In this document: piece after piece, positions 55,381 to 64,000 of the stretch
Position numbering within the stretch: the stretch's first letter is position 1
Layout: the number at the start of each line of letters is the position of its first letter
DNA from: Palsa-504 sp963800415
Lineage (GTDB): Bacteria; Actinomycetota; Actinomycetes; Streptosporangiales; Streptosporangiaceae
Assembly: GCA_963800415.1 (NCBI GenBank)
Contig: CAWDBS010000065.1
Coordinates: 21,268-85,267, forward strand
Reading direction: 5' to 3'
DNA length: 64,000 nucleotides
Made by a program: the position numbers and the translations under genes
Notes under the pieces: generated by a model
Databases searched by the model: none
Seen by the model: only the letters and a program-made list of their open reading frames with translations
What the model was told of the DNA's origin: nothing

Positions 55381-56133
55381 GGCCTGCCACCGGCGTGCCG
55401 CCGGACGCGTTCCCGGTTTTCCGTCGGCTGAAGCAGGGTCGGCCCGTCCGCTAGTTCCGAGCCACCCGGGAGCCGCTCGCCCGCATGCATACCAGGACCC
55501 TACTCAACACCAAGGGCACTGCCATTTCGACGACGTAACTCCCGAGACGGAGGAGACATCAGATGACTGACGTGACAAAGGACCGGCGCCCAGGCCGGGG
55601 CGGAACTGTCGGCGGCCGATCGTCGTAGCAGCTCAGAGCGTAAGGGAAATGATGGGCCACTTTGACCTCGCCGAGGACCACCGGGGTGACGAACGCATCG
55701 CAAGTGAACGCGCGGGCGGCGTCGCCGTCCAGCCACGCCCCGCCGTCGCCGCCCCCGCCGACGTGCATCGTGCCTTACGTCACCTGTCCGTCGGTCGCCG
55801 TGTCGCCGAGATCAGGATTGTCTCCTGTCACGAGCACCAAAGAGCGTTCGCGTTCTAGTGCGTGTAAGTGAGTTTGTTTTAGTCTTGGCGCGCTGGATGC
55901 TGGCGAGGATCTCGTCGCCGTCCTTGGTCCAGGCAACGGGCCGCGGGTAGTCGTTCCAGTTGCCGATGAATGCGTCTGCGGCGAAATTTCCGCATATATC
56001 CCCGACAAATATGATCTGAAAACACACTCAAGGGACTTCTGAGCCTTACTGTCATAGGTCCTCGTATACTACCTTTCCGGCGTTTCCCGTCCGATAATGG
56101 GCCAGGATGGTTCGATCTGAGCGGGAGGTCGTC
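55381..56133. other. Region with decayed 13E12-like and IS630-like fragments
   Basis: No intact gene. On the minus strand about 55770-55640 encodes AWLDGDAARAFTCDAFVTPV, resembling part of a 13E12/DUF222 HNH protein. About 56000-55870 on the same strand encodes FIGNWNDYPRPVAWTKDGDE-ILASIQRAK, the usual C-terminal end of IS630-family transposases. Both are short remnants. The multicopper oxidase promoter is presumably in the last 100 bp; no clear box was seen. Confidence 0.5.
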
Positions 56134-57964
56134 ATGACGACACGGCGGGAGTTCATCAAGTGGACCGCGGCGGGCGGAGCAGGGCTGGTGTCCGGGCCCG
56201 GGTTCTTGAACGGGCGGGCGCGGGCGGCAACTTCCCGGGCCGCGGCGGTCTCGGCGCGGGCGGCGTCAGTGGCGCCGAGCCTGACGCCGTATCTCGATCC
56301 GATGCCGATACTTGTCGACAACGCTGTCGACGCGACCGGCGGCGGGACGGTGAGGTTCACCACGGCGCTCATCTCCCGCAAGGTTCATAGCCAGCTGCCC
56401 GCGACGACGCTGTTCGGGTACTTGCATTCAGGCGGACCGGGTGCGGGCGACACCGCGGCGTCGTACCTGGGGCCCGCAATCGTCGCCAAGAGCGGGACGG
56501 CGGTGAAGGTCAGGTACACCAATGGCCTGGCCCCGGACGATTTCCTGAAGGTGTTCACTAACGGCGGCGCCAGCTACCTGCAGTTCGCCTCGTTCCCCGA
56601 GGTCCGCATCATGGGTCACCTGCACGGCGGGTTCGTCGCGGGCGATGATGACGGGAACCCGTTCGCTCAGCCGGTCGCGTTCAGGTCCGGGAAAACTCAG
56701 TCGGTGACCTACCCGAACGAGCAGCCGGCCACCCTGTTGTGGTATCACGACCACTACAACGGGGCCACGCGGATGAACGTGGTCGCCGGGTTGGCCGGCG
56801 GCTACCTGATCCGCGACTCTTTCGACACCGGCACCAACCCGCTGCTGCCCGGCCCGCTCGGCACCTACGAGCTGGTGATGGTGGTGCAGGACCGGCAGTT
56901 CAACGCGGACGGGTCGCTGCTGTACCCGGTGGCGCCGGCGTCCACGAACGGGCCGTGGATCGGCGAGTACTTCGGCGACGTGATGCTGGTCAACGGCAAG
57001 ATCTGGCCGAAACTGACCGTCGAGCCGGCGGTGTACCGGTTCCGGGTGCTGAACGGCTGCAACGCCCGGATCGTGGACCTGCAGATCTCCGCGCCGGACG
57101 GCACCGCCGTGCCGATGACCATCGTCGGCACCGAAGGCGGGCTGCTGCCGGTGAACCCGGCCAGCTCGAACGGGCTGGTGATGACCCCGGCCGAGCGGTA
57201 CGACGTGATCTGCGACTTCCGGGGATTCGCGGCCAGACGCTGCTCATGACGAACACCGACCCGCCGGACCCGGTATCCACCCCGGCGCCGCCGCTGGGTC
57301 AGGTCATGCAGATCACCGTGAAGCAAACGGCGTCCACCGGCGCGCCGATGAACGTCCCCGGGTCCGGGTCACTGCCGCGCAATCTGGCGGTAGAGGCGCT
57401 GGTCGCCCTGGGGCCGCCTAAGCTGAGCGGCGGGACGAACACAAAGGTCGGGACGCGGATGATCACGCTGAACGAGGTGGAGCACAGACCCCGACCTGGA
57501 AGCTGAACCTCAACGCGCACCCGTACGGAGACGGCAGCCAGTTCACCGAGACGCTGAAGTGGAACAGCGTCGAGGACTGGTACTTCGTGAACACCACCGG
57601 AGACACCCATCCGATGCACACCCACCTTTTCACGTTCCACGTGATGGGCCGCTACAACTGCGACATCGAAGGCTACGTCAAGGCCAACGGCGGACCCAAC
57701 GGCGTCCCGCAGCTGGATGTCTCCACCCTGGCGCCGTTCCTGCAGGGCGGACTGATCCCCCCGGATCCAGACGAGGCGGGAATGAAGGAAACGGTGAAGG
57801 TGAACCCGGAGCAGGTCACGGTCGTGCGCGCCAAGTTCTCGCTGCCCAGCACCGCGCTCAACGGCGCAGGTAAGCTCAAGAAACCGCAAAAGTACGTGCA
57901 CCACTGCCACATCGTCGAGCACGAGGACAACGACATGATGGAGCGCATGGTCGTAGTGCCCTAA
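56134..57964 (+). pseudogene. Multicopper oxidase with Tat signal, two one-base frame breaks
   Basis: ATG 56134 behind GGGAGG. A twin-arginine signal TTRREFIKWTAAGGAGLVSG directs export. The four copper-binding blocks are present: IMGHLHGG, LLWYHDHYNGATRMN, HPMHTHLFTFHVMG and HHCHIVEHEDNDMM, so type 1, 2 and 3 copper sites are complete. The frame breaks near 57231 and 57488; in each case adding one G to a G run restores it (GFAGQTLLMTN and NEVEAQTPTWKLNLN). The corrected length is 610 residues. It would oxidise phenolics, metals or bilirubin-like substrates outside the cytoplasm. Sequencing error is as likely as true decay. Confidence 0.85.
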
Positions 57965-58229
57965 AACGGCCGTACCCCGGTCGTGACCTGCGGCGGATGC
58001 CCGATGCTGACCAGGCGAAGCTGGAGCGCCGGGTTGTCCAGCCCCGTGTGCGCCACGACGATCACGATCACCAGCGCGCCCTTACGCCCGGGCCAGATGG
58101 TGCACACGGTGTTAGTTCACTCGTGACGGGTGATGCGACCGATATGATGCGAGCGCATGCTGAGCATGCCCCGGGACTATGGACCGGGTCTAGGTCGCTA
58201 ACCGCAACTCCCGGCATGAAGGAGAACGA

Positions 58230-58640
58230 ATGGCACTCGCGGCTGGCTCATACAATTATCCGATCCTGGGCATTTTCTGGACGATTCTCGAGGTCTTCCT
58301 GTGGGTGATCTGGTTCTGGATCCTGATCACGGTGTTCATCGACATCTTCCGCAGCGCTGATCTGTCCGGCTGGGGCAAGGCCCTATGGTTCCTGTTCGTG
58401 CTGTTCATCCCGCTGATCGGCGTGCTGGTCTACCTGATCGTCCGCGGCGGCTCCATGCACGACCGGGCCGCGCGGCAGGCGCAGCAGCAGGACGCAGAAG
58501 CGCGCCGGTATATCCAGCAGGCAGCGGCGGAGGCGCCGGCCAGCTCGGCCGACCAGCTGGCGAAGCTGGCTGACCTTCGCGACCGCGGAGTCATCACAGC
58601 TGAGGAATTCGACCGCGAGAAGGCGAAGATACTCGCCTGA
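58230..58640 (+). CDS. PLDc_N/SHOCT membrane protein
   Basis: 136 residues from ATG 58230 with GGAG eight bases upstream. Two membrane helices (ILEVFLWVIWFWILITVFID and ALWFLFVLFIPLIGVLVYLI) form the PLD-nuclease N-terminal-like part; a Gln/Ala-rich helix and a C-terminal SHOCT motif follow (DQLAKLADLRDRGVITAEEF-DREKAKIL). Such proteins are common in actinobacteria, with unknown membrane-related function. Confidence 0.85.
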   Translation: MALAAGSYNYPILGIFWTILEVFLWVIWFWILITVFIDIFRSADLSGWGKALWFLFVLFIPLIGVLVYLIVRGGSMHDRAARQAQQQDAEARRYIQQAAAEAPASSADQLAKLADLRDRGVITAEEFDREKAKILA

Positions 58641-58886
58641 TCCAGCGCTGGGAGCACGGATGACCTGCCCAGCTGCGCTGAGAGCGCGGCTGGGCAGGGC
58701 GCTGGTCTGGTCCTGGTGACGCTCGGTTCCGGCCATTGTCCTGCCCGCCGCAGGGCGTCCGGCTCCCTGTCGCCGTTGCCATCACCCGGTGCGGGTGAGG
58801 TAGCTGCTCACGATGTACGCAGCGCGCCCCTGAGCCGGGCGCGCGGCATCGGCAGCACAGGCGCAGACCCCGGCCTTTCACTTCGG

Positions 58887-60014
58887 TCATTCCCCGACCG
58901 GCTCCGCAGGCTCGTCCTCGGCCAGCGGCTCCTCAGACAGCGACTCCTTAGGCCGCGGCGCCACCGTCAGCATCGCGGTCCCCGCGGGATGGCTCTCCGA
59001 GATCCAGGTATCGATCCGCTCCCACCAGCCGTACAGCCACTGGACCCGGGCCTCATAATCAGCCGAACGGGGCACGGCATCATGCGGCACCCGCCACCAC
59101 TTAGCCCGGATGACCTGATCGATCGGGAATTTCCCCCATACGTCGCCCAGGGTGATGATGTTGTCCAGCCCCGCGTGCGCCACGAAGATCACGTCGGCGT
59201 CCGGGCAGGCGGCCATGGCCGCCAGTGCGCCGCCAGGCCGCGGCGGGAGCATGTTGGGCATTCCGGCGGCCCGCGCCGCCAGGTCCGGACGTCCCAGGGT
59301 CTCCAGCCGCCGTATCCCTCGCCGCCACCGGTGCGGTGTCCAATTGCCGCCCTCGGGGAAGATGACCAGCGCGCCCTGCTCATCCAGCCCGCGGGCCAGC
59401 CGCTCGATCTGCTCGGTGAAGATCCGCTCGCCGGTCTGGCGGCCCTTGATCCACACGTTCGGCAGCCGGTTCCCCACGATGTCCACGCTGGGGTCGAGCT
59501 GCAGCGCGGCCTTCATCACCACTCGCGGCCGCCGCTGGTAGATGCTCAGCAGCTGGTGCACGAGGAGAAAGGAGTCACCCGGCCCGGCGTGCCGGCTCAG
59601 CACGATGACCGGCCGGGCCAGCCGCGCGGCCAGCTCCGCAGCGGTCGTTTCCGGCTCGTCGATCTCGACCCGCAGCCCGTACGTCGCCTCCGCCCCGCGG
59701 TACATCAGGTCCAGGAACCACCGCATGACCGCGTAGTGGCGGCTCTGGTACGGCTCGGTGCGCAGCCGCCCGCCGAACCCGCTCACCACCCACAGCCCCG
59801 CCAGCATGATCAGCGCCACGGTCTCCGCGACGAACCAGACCAGCGCGAAGCCCACCAGCCGCAGGCTCCGCATGTGGCCGGCCCGTGACCGCGCCAGCAG
59901 CCCGAACACCAGGGCCAGCACCGCCAGGAACGGCGAGAGCAGCAAGAACCCGATCGCCATGACGATCACCAGCGGCGCCAGCACGAGGCGGCGGATCAGC
60001 CTGGGTGGGAGCAT
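58887..60014 (-). CDS. 1-acyl-sn-glycerol-3-phosphate acyltransferase-like (PlsC domain)
   Basis: 375 residues. Two N-terminal membrane helices (VLAPLVIVMAIGFLLLSPFL and VGFALVWFVAETVALIMLAG) precede a PlsC domain: the HX4D motif in VIVLSRHAGPGDSFLLVHQL, the glycerophosphate-binding FPEGGNWTPHRW and the block ADVIFVAHAGLDNII. The protein is longer than typical PlsC and resembles the large actinobacterial acyltransferases. It would acylate lysophosphatidic acid or a related lipid at the membrane. Confidence 0.85.
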   Translation of the reverse strand: MLPPRLIRRLVLAPLVIVMAIGFLLLSPFLAVLALVFGLLARSRAGHMRSLRLVGFALVWFVAETVALIMLAGLWVVSGFGGRLRTEPYQSRHYAVMRWFLDLMYRGAEATYGLRVEIDEPETTAAELAARLARPVIVLSRHAGPGDSFLLVHQLLSIYQRRPRVVMKAALQLDPSVDIVGNRLPNVWIKGRQTGERIFTEQIERLARGLDEQGALVIFPEGGNWTPHRWRRGIRRLETLGRPDLAARAAGMPNMLPPRPGGALAAMAACPDADVIFVAHAGLDNIITLGDVWGKFPIDQVIRAKWWRVPHDAVPRSADYEARVQWLYGWWERIDTWISESHPAGTAMLTVAPRPKESLSEEPLAEDEPAEPVGE

Positions 60015-60148
60015 GCGCCTCTCCCGTCGTCAGCGGCCCGGGCCGGATTACGGCCAGCGCCAGGGTACCTGTATATCGCGTCGGGTGTCCGGGATGGGCT
60101 CGCGGCTCCGACGTCTCGGCTGACAGCACCAGATGGGTGTCGGATAGC

Positions 60149-61240
60149 GGTGTCGAACCGCGCGGCTGGCTGATCACGGTCGCCTCCCGCCGGCTGACCG
60201 ACCTGCTGCGCAGCGAACAGGCCCGGCAGCGCCGGGAAGAGGCGGCCGCCCGGCAGGTGCCGCTCGATCAATGGCTGGCTCCGGCCGCCGACTCGCCGGC
60301 CACCGAGTCCGACGACACGCTCACCTTGTTGTTCCTGTGCTGCCACCCCGCGCTGTCGTCGGCCTCGCAGATCGCGCTGACGCTGCGCGCGGTCGGCGGC
60401 CTGACCACGGCCGAGATCGCCCGGGCGTTCCTGGTCCCGGAGGCCACCATGACCCGGCGCATCAGCCGGGCTAAGCAGCAAGTCGCCGGCAGCGGCATCC
60501 CGTTCCGGATGCCGGCCTGACCGCGAGCAGCGGCTGAACGTGGTTCTGCACGCGCTCTACCTGATCTTCACCGAGGGCTACGCCGCCACCTCCGGGCCCG
60601 GCCTGCTGCGCCCTGACCTGTCGGCCGAGGCGATCCGGCTCACCCGCACCGTCCGCCGGGTGCTGCCCGATGACGGCGAGGTAGCCGGGCTGCTCGCGCT
60701 GATGCTGCTCACCGATGCGCGGCGGCCTAGCCGCACCGGGCCGGCCGGGAACTGATCCCCCTCGCCGAGCAGGACCGGCGCCGCTGGAACGCGGGCTATA
60801 TCGCCGAGGGCGTGGCGCTCATCACCGGCGCGCTGTCCCGCGGGTCTCCCGGTCCCTACCAGCTCCAGGCGGCGATCGCCGCCCTCCACGACGAGGCCCC
60901 GAGCTCCCAGGCGACCGACTGGCCGCAGATCGTGGCCCTGTACGAACTGCTCCTGCAGATCCGCGACAATCCCGTGGTGGCGCTGAACCACGCCGTGGCC
61001 GTCGCCATGGCCCAAGGCCCGCGCGCCGGCCTGGAACTGCTCGGACGGCTCGAAACCGACCGGCGGATCGCCGGTGACCACCGTCTTGAAGCGGTACGGG
61101 CGCACCTGCTGGAGATGACCGGCGACCACGCGGCGGCGCGCGAGGCCTACTACACCGCCGCCCGGCGGACCATGAGTGTGCCGCAGCAGCGTTACCTCAA
61201 CGCCCGGGCCGCCCGCCTGGCGGACCTTGGCCCCTGCTGA
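60149..61240 (+). pseudogene. ECF sigma factor with C-terminal extension (ECF42-like), decayed
   Basis: Three frames carry one protein in order: GWLITVASRRLTDLLRSEQA ... HPALSSASQIALTLRAVGGL-TTAEIARAFLVPEATMTRRI (sigma region 4) to 60519; VVLHALYLIFTEGYAATSGP ... LALMLLTDARRP to about 60740; and NAGYIAEGVALITGAL ... ALNHAVAVAMAQGPRAGLEL to TGA 61240. The last two form the tetratricopeptide-like extension of ECF42/SigJ-type factors (DUF6596 part). Sigma region 2 and the start are absent. One break (GCCGGGAA) is repaired by one extra G, but the missing 5' end points to real inactivation. Confidence 0.8.
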
Positions 61241-61327
61241 GCGCGGGGATAGCGCTCGTACATACCTCCCATCCGGGTGCGGGGACTGAGGTTGCCGGGG
61301 ACCGGCCCCTAGCCGATACTTGCCAGT

Positions 61328-61768
61328 GTGGCCAGCGATTTTGTCGATCCTGTCGATTGGGGCCTGGCGAACGGCGCGGGAGCCGTTATCGGAGGCGTGG
61401 CGTATATGCGCGCTGATCGCCGGTTCAGGAAATCGGGCCGCGTCCAGTGCGGGCTCCGGGTCATCGACGGAAACCAGCCCGGGCTGTCGGGCCGGTGGCG
61501 GGTGGGTGTGGCGTCTGTGTCCCGACGACGGTTGTACTTCCGTCGGCGCTGGTCGCGTGTGCTCGGCGAATGCCCGCCCATCGAGGTCTTGGCCGTGCAC
61601 GGACCGCCTCGGGCGCCTTCTGGCGATGAGATCCTGAAACTGCCCGGCAGTGTTGTCCGGATCCAGACACCGACCGCGACCCTGGAGTGGGCGCTCCCTG
61701 ATCGTTACCAGTCCGCGGCCTTTGCGCGGCTCGAGGTTGCCCACTCGGTCCCGGCGGAGGAAAGGTAG
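61328..61768 (+). CDS. Hypothetical DUF2550-like protein
   Basis: 146 residues from GTG 61328. After a short N-terminus and a weak hydrophobic stretch (GLANGAGAVIGGVAYM) comes a beta-rich domain: GRVQCGLRVIDGNQPGLSGR, WRVGVASVSRRRLYFRRRW and LPGSVVRIQTPTATLEWALP. This resembles the DUF2550 layout (RWxxGxxxxxxxxLxW...), but the N-terminal membrane helix is weak. Function unknown. Confidence 0.5.
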   Translation: MASDFVDPVDWGLANGAGAVIGGVAYMRADRRFRKSGRVQCGLRVIDGNQPGLSGRWRVGVASVSRRRLYFRRRWSRVLGECPPIEVLAVHGPPRAPSGDEILKLPGSVVRIQTPTATLEWALPDRYQSAAFARLEVAHSVPAEER

Positions 61769-61833
61769 CTGAGGAATATGGACGTGACCTGGCCTAAGTC
61801 CAGCTATAGCGGCGGGAACGGCGGCGGCTGCAT

Positions 61834-62151
61834 ATGTGCCGAACGGGTGAAGCAGGAGCCCACCACCTGATCCGCGCCCGGCTGATTGCGGACCTGGAGT
61901 TGGCGGACCTGGAGTTGGCGGACCTGGAGTTGGCGGACCTGGAGTTGGCGGACACTGCGCGTCGTGCGTTCGACTGGGTCGGCACCCTGGCCGCCGACGT
62001 CGTCGGCCGCGCCCTGTCCACCCCGCACGGCGTCACCTGGTCCAACGCCGAACACACCAGGACCCCGCCGGAACTGCCGCCGGAACCAGGGTTCATGCAG
62101 GGCGCCGCCGGCATCGCCGCCTGGCTAGCCAGATTCCGCGCCCTTGAGTGA
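61834..62151 (+). CDS. Possible lanthionine synthetase C-like fragment with LELAD repeats
   Basis: 105 residues. The C-terminal half TWSNAEHTRTPPELPPEPGF-MQGAAGIAAWLARFRALE resembles the end of LanC-like proteins (GxMQGAAGI region). The N-terminal half contains four exact copies of a 15-bp unit GACCTGGAGTTGGCG encoding LELAD (61890-61949), an obvious slippage expansion. A full LanC has about 400 residues, so this is at best a remnant. No peptide precursor or LanB/LanM was seen. Confidence 0.35.
   Translation: MCRTGEAGAHHLIRARLIADLELADLELADLELADLELADTARRAFDWVGTLAADVVGRALSTPHGVTWSNAEHTRTPPELPPEPGFMQGAAGIAAWLARFRALE
61890..61949 (+). repeat. Four tandem 15-bp repeats
   Basis: The unit GACCTGGAGTTGGCG is present four times without change, keeping frame (LELAD). 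Copy number probably varies among strains. Confidence 0.9.
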
Positions 62152-62279
62152 GGCGATGCCGCGGACTCGGCCTGCCCGGGCTCGCTGGAGGAAGCTGCCA
62201 CGCTGTAGGCCTTCGGTGACCTCGTGTGCACCTTCGCTAAGCAGGTTTAACTACGCCTGCCTGATGTCATGATGAAAAC

Positions 62280-62951
62280 ATGACGGCTGGCGCGGGAAGG
62301 TATCGGTTGGCGGCAATCCTTCCGGTTTGTCTGCTATTAGCAGCCTGCTCGGTTGCGAGTTCGACTGCCGAGACCCCGGCCGCCGGGACCCTAGCGGCTA
62401 AGCCACGCTCTTCTGCGCCCGTGCCATCTAGTTCACCGTCGTCCTCACCGTCACCGTCACCGTCGTCCTCACCGTCACCGTCACTGTCGTCCTCACCGAT
62501 ACCGTCTGCCAGCAGCCGGGAAAGCGCCGCCTCCGGTTACGATAAGTACACGAATCCGCGCTACGGATTTACTGCGCTCTGGCCCGCCTACTTCAGCGCG
62601 CAACCAGCGCCCCAAAACGGTAACGGACAGGCGTGGGTCTCGCCGGACGGTTACGCTCAATTGTCAGCCTACGGAACGAATAACGTCTTTCGATATTCAC
62701 CCAGGCAGGACGAAATGGCTGACACTCTCGGGATGTCTGTCGTCTACAGCAATATCAGTGGAGACGTCGTAACCGTAAGCGGCTACAAGAATGATGGGCG
62801 CGCGATCGTGTACCAGCGGGACGTGGTGGGTCCTGGCGCCATCGATACCCTGTACTGGAGCTATCCCGCCAGCGAAAAGGCCCGGTGGGACGCTGTCGTC
62901 ACGCTAACAGCGCTGGCATTCCAGCCCGGTGACGTCACCCTCGCGCACTGA
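62280..62951 (+). CDS. Secreted lipoprotein with Ser/Pro-rich linker
   Basis: 223 residues from ATG 62280. Lipobox LLLAACS after a clear signal (AAILPVCLLLAAC), then about 60 residues of Ser, Pro repeats encoded by TCACCG-type DNA repeats, then a globular domain YDKYTNPRYGFTALWPAYFS ... YWSYPASEKARWDAVVTLTALAFQ. The end resembles small PsbP/DUF-type lipoproteins of unknown function that begin YxNxxYGFxxxxP. It would be tethered to the outer face of the membrane. Confidence 0.75.
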   Translation: MTAGAGRYRLAAILPVCLLLAACSVASSTAETPAAGTLAAKPRSSAPVPSSSPSSSPSPSPSSSPSPSLSSSPIPSASSRESAASGYDKYTNPRYGFTALWPAYFSAQPAPQNGNGQAWVSPDGYAQLSAYGTNNVFRYSPRQDEMADTLGMSVVYSNISGDVVTVSGYKNDGRAIVYQRDVVGPGAIDTLYWSYPASEKARWDAVVTLTALAFQPGDVTLAH

Positions 62952-63138
62952 GGGGAACCGTGACCACAGCGCCAGGGCCCGACACCCAGGCCAAGACAGC
63001 AGCGGCCTGCGGCCGGCGGTCAAAGGCGCCTTCCCGGGGCTGGCCCTCAACGCCGTCCAGATACCGGTGGCCGGGCTGGCGGCCAGCTCCTCGCGGCGGG
63101 GTTCGGCATCGAGTGCGGCGCGACGTACGATCTTGTGT

Positions 63139-63587
63139 GTGACCAGCAGACCTGCCTCTGCGCAGCACCTGCGCGACCTCGCGCGGCTGCGCCGGGTCCG
63201 CGACCGGATCGACCGGAGTACGCGCAGCCGCTGGACGTGGAGGCGCTCGCCCGCGGCGCGGGGATGGGAGCAGGCCACCTCAGCCGCGAGTTCAAGCTCG
63301 CCTACGGCGAGTCGCCGTACAGCTACCTGATGACGCGGCGGATCGAGCGCGCAATGGCGCTGCTGCGGCGCGGCGATCTCAGCGTCACCGAGGTCTGTTT
63401 CGCGGTCGGCTGCTCGTCGCTGGGCACCTTCAGCACTCGCTTCACCGAGCTGGCCGGCCTGCCGCCCAGCACCTACCGGAGCCAGGCGGCGCGCGCGACG
63501 GCGGGGATGCCGCCGTGCGTGGCGAAACAGGTGACCAGACCGGTCAGGAATCGAGAAGCGCCGGTCACCGGGCCGCAGCTAGGGTGA
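63139..63587 (+). pseudogene. AraC-family regulator, one-base frame break
   Basis: GTG 63139 starts VTSRPASAQHLRDLARLRRV-RDRID; one G added to the run near 63215 joins YAQPLDVEALARGAGMGAGH and the two helix-turn-helix motifs LSREFKLAYGESPYSYLMTR and LSVTEVCFAVGCSSLGTFST, ending at TGA 63587. Corrected length is 149 residues: a DNA-binding domain only, without the sensor domain. It precedes a VOC gene by five bases; this pair (small AraC plus glyoxalase-like protein) is a familiar unit. Sequencing error is likely. Confidence 0.8.
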
Positions 63588-63592
63588 CCGCC

Positions 63593-64000
63593 ATGGACAT
63601 CACCATTCACGCGAGCTTCCTCCCGCATGACGACCCGGACGCCTCGCTGGCCTTCTATCGCGACGCCCTCGGCTTCGAGGTCCGTAACGATGTCGGGCAG
63701 GGCAAGATGCGCTGGATCACGGTCGGCCCGCCCGGCCAGCCCGGCACGTCCATCCTCCTGGCGCCGCGGGCCACCGACCCCGGCATCACCGACGACGAGC
63801 GCAGCATCATCGCCGAGATGATGGCCAAGGGCACCTACGGCTGGATCCTGCTGGCCACCGAGGACCTCGACGGCACCTTCGAGCGGCTGCAGGCCAGCGA
63901 CGCCGAGGTCGTCCAGGAGCCGGTCGAGCAGCCGTACGGCGTTCGCGACTGCGCCTTCCGCGATCCCGCGGGCAACCTGATCCGCATCCAGGAGCGGCGC
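63593..64000 (+). CDS. VOC (glyoxalase/bleomycin-resistance) protein, cut by window end
   Basis: ATG 63593, 136 codons to the window edge. Typical first beta-alpha-beta module (LPHDDPDASLAFYRDALGFE), a central strand GMILLATEDLD-like segment (YGWILLATEDLDGTFERLQA) and the metal-site end EQPYGVRDCAFRDPAGNLIR. VOC proteins bind a divalent metal and act in detoxification or antibiotic binding. It is probably regulated by the adjacent AraC protein. Confidence 0.88.
   Translation, partial: MDITIHASFLPHDDPDASLAFYRDALGFEVRNDVGQGKMRWITVGPPGQPGTSILLAPRATDPGITDDERSIIAEMMAKGTYGWILLATEDLDGTFERLQASDAEVVQEPVEQPYGVRDCAFRDPAGNLIRIQERR

Overview
The window is high-GC DNA with actinobacterial gene content: an F420/PPOX-type oxidoreductase, DUF1707, DUF5995 and DUF4397 proteins, a class F sortase, a large MalT-like LuxR regulator, class II DAHP synthase, WYL/DinB pairing and 13E12-type HNH remnants. 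It fits an Actinomycetes chromosome (Streptosporangiales or Streptomycetales relatives); the species cannot be named from sequence alone. All calls come from reading the sequence; no database search was run.

Region 1 (1-27.3 kb) is mostly ordinary chromosome: a methanethiol methyltransferase fragment, an acyl-CoA ligase, an alpha/beta hydrolase, PPOX, MOSC and DUF3237 proteins, a trans-acting enoyl reductase homologue, a LuxR regulator, a tRNA-like element touching the start codon of a type 2 peptidyl-tRNA hydrolase gene, a self-contained regulator/ABC exporter operon with a palindromic operator, a sortase/DUF4397 pair, a UDP-sulfoquinovose synthase homologue, a WYL/DinB pair and class II DAHP synthase. 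Several short decayed genes lie between them (GNAT, 13E12 HNH, HtrA-like protease, YdeI-like).

Region 2 (27.3-48.8 kb) is the most interesting part. When every insertion is removed at its target-site duplication, five minus-strand genes join into one compact operon: a processive GT2 glycosyltransferase, a membrane-anchored AlgG-like beta-helix protein, a beta-helix lipoprotein, UDP-glucose dehydrogenase and a small HNH-like lipoprotein. Each interrupted gene regains its reading frame exactly. The inferred product is an extracellular uronic-acid polysaccharide, possibly alginate-like. It has been hit by two copies of a 2019-bp IS4-type element, one IS701-family element, and a tandem pair of another IS4-type element whose first copy carries a serine-recombinase element that in turn carries an IS1634-family element.

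Region 3 (48.8-64 kb) holds an AT-rich leader region, two tiny coupled genes, an intact SDR and a broken copy of it, a Ser/Thr kinase with a long Ser-Thr-Pro-Ala stalk, a polytopic membrane protein, a multicopper oxidase, a SHOCT protein, an acyltransferase, a broken ECF sigma factor, small lipoproteins, and an AraC/VOC pair cut by the window end.

Most single-base frame breaks here (ugd, multicopper oxidase twice, ECF sigma, AraC, IS1634 transposase, serine recombinase, a 63-aa gene) are repaired by adding one G or C to a short G/C run. Sequencing or assembly error is therefore a serious alternative to true gene decay for those genes. The insertion structure does not depend on this.
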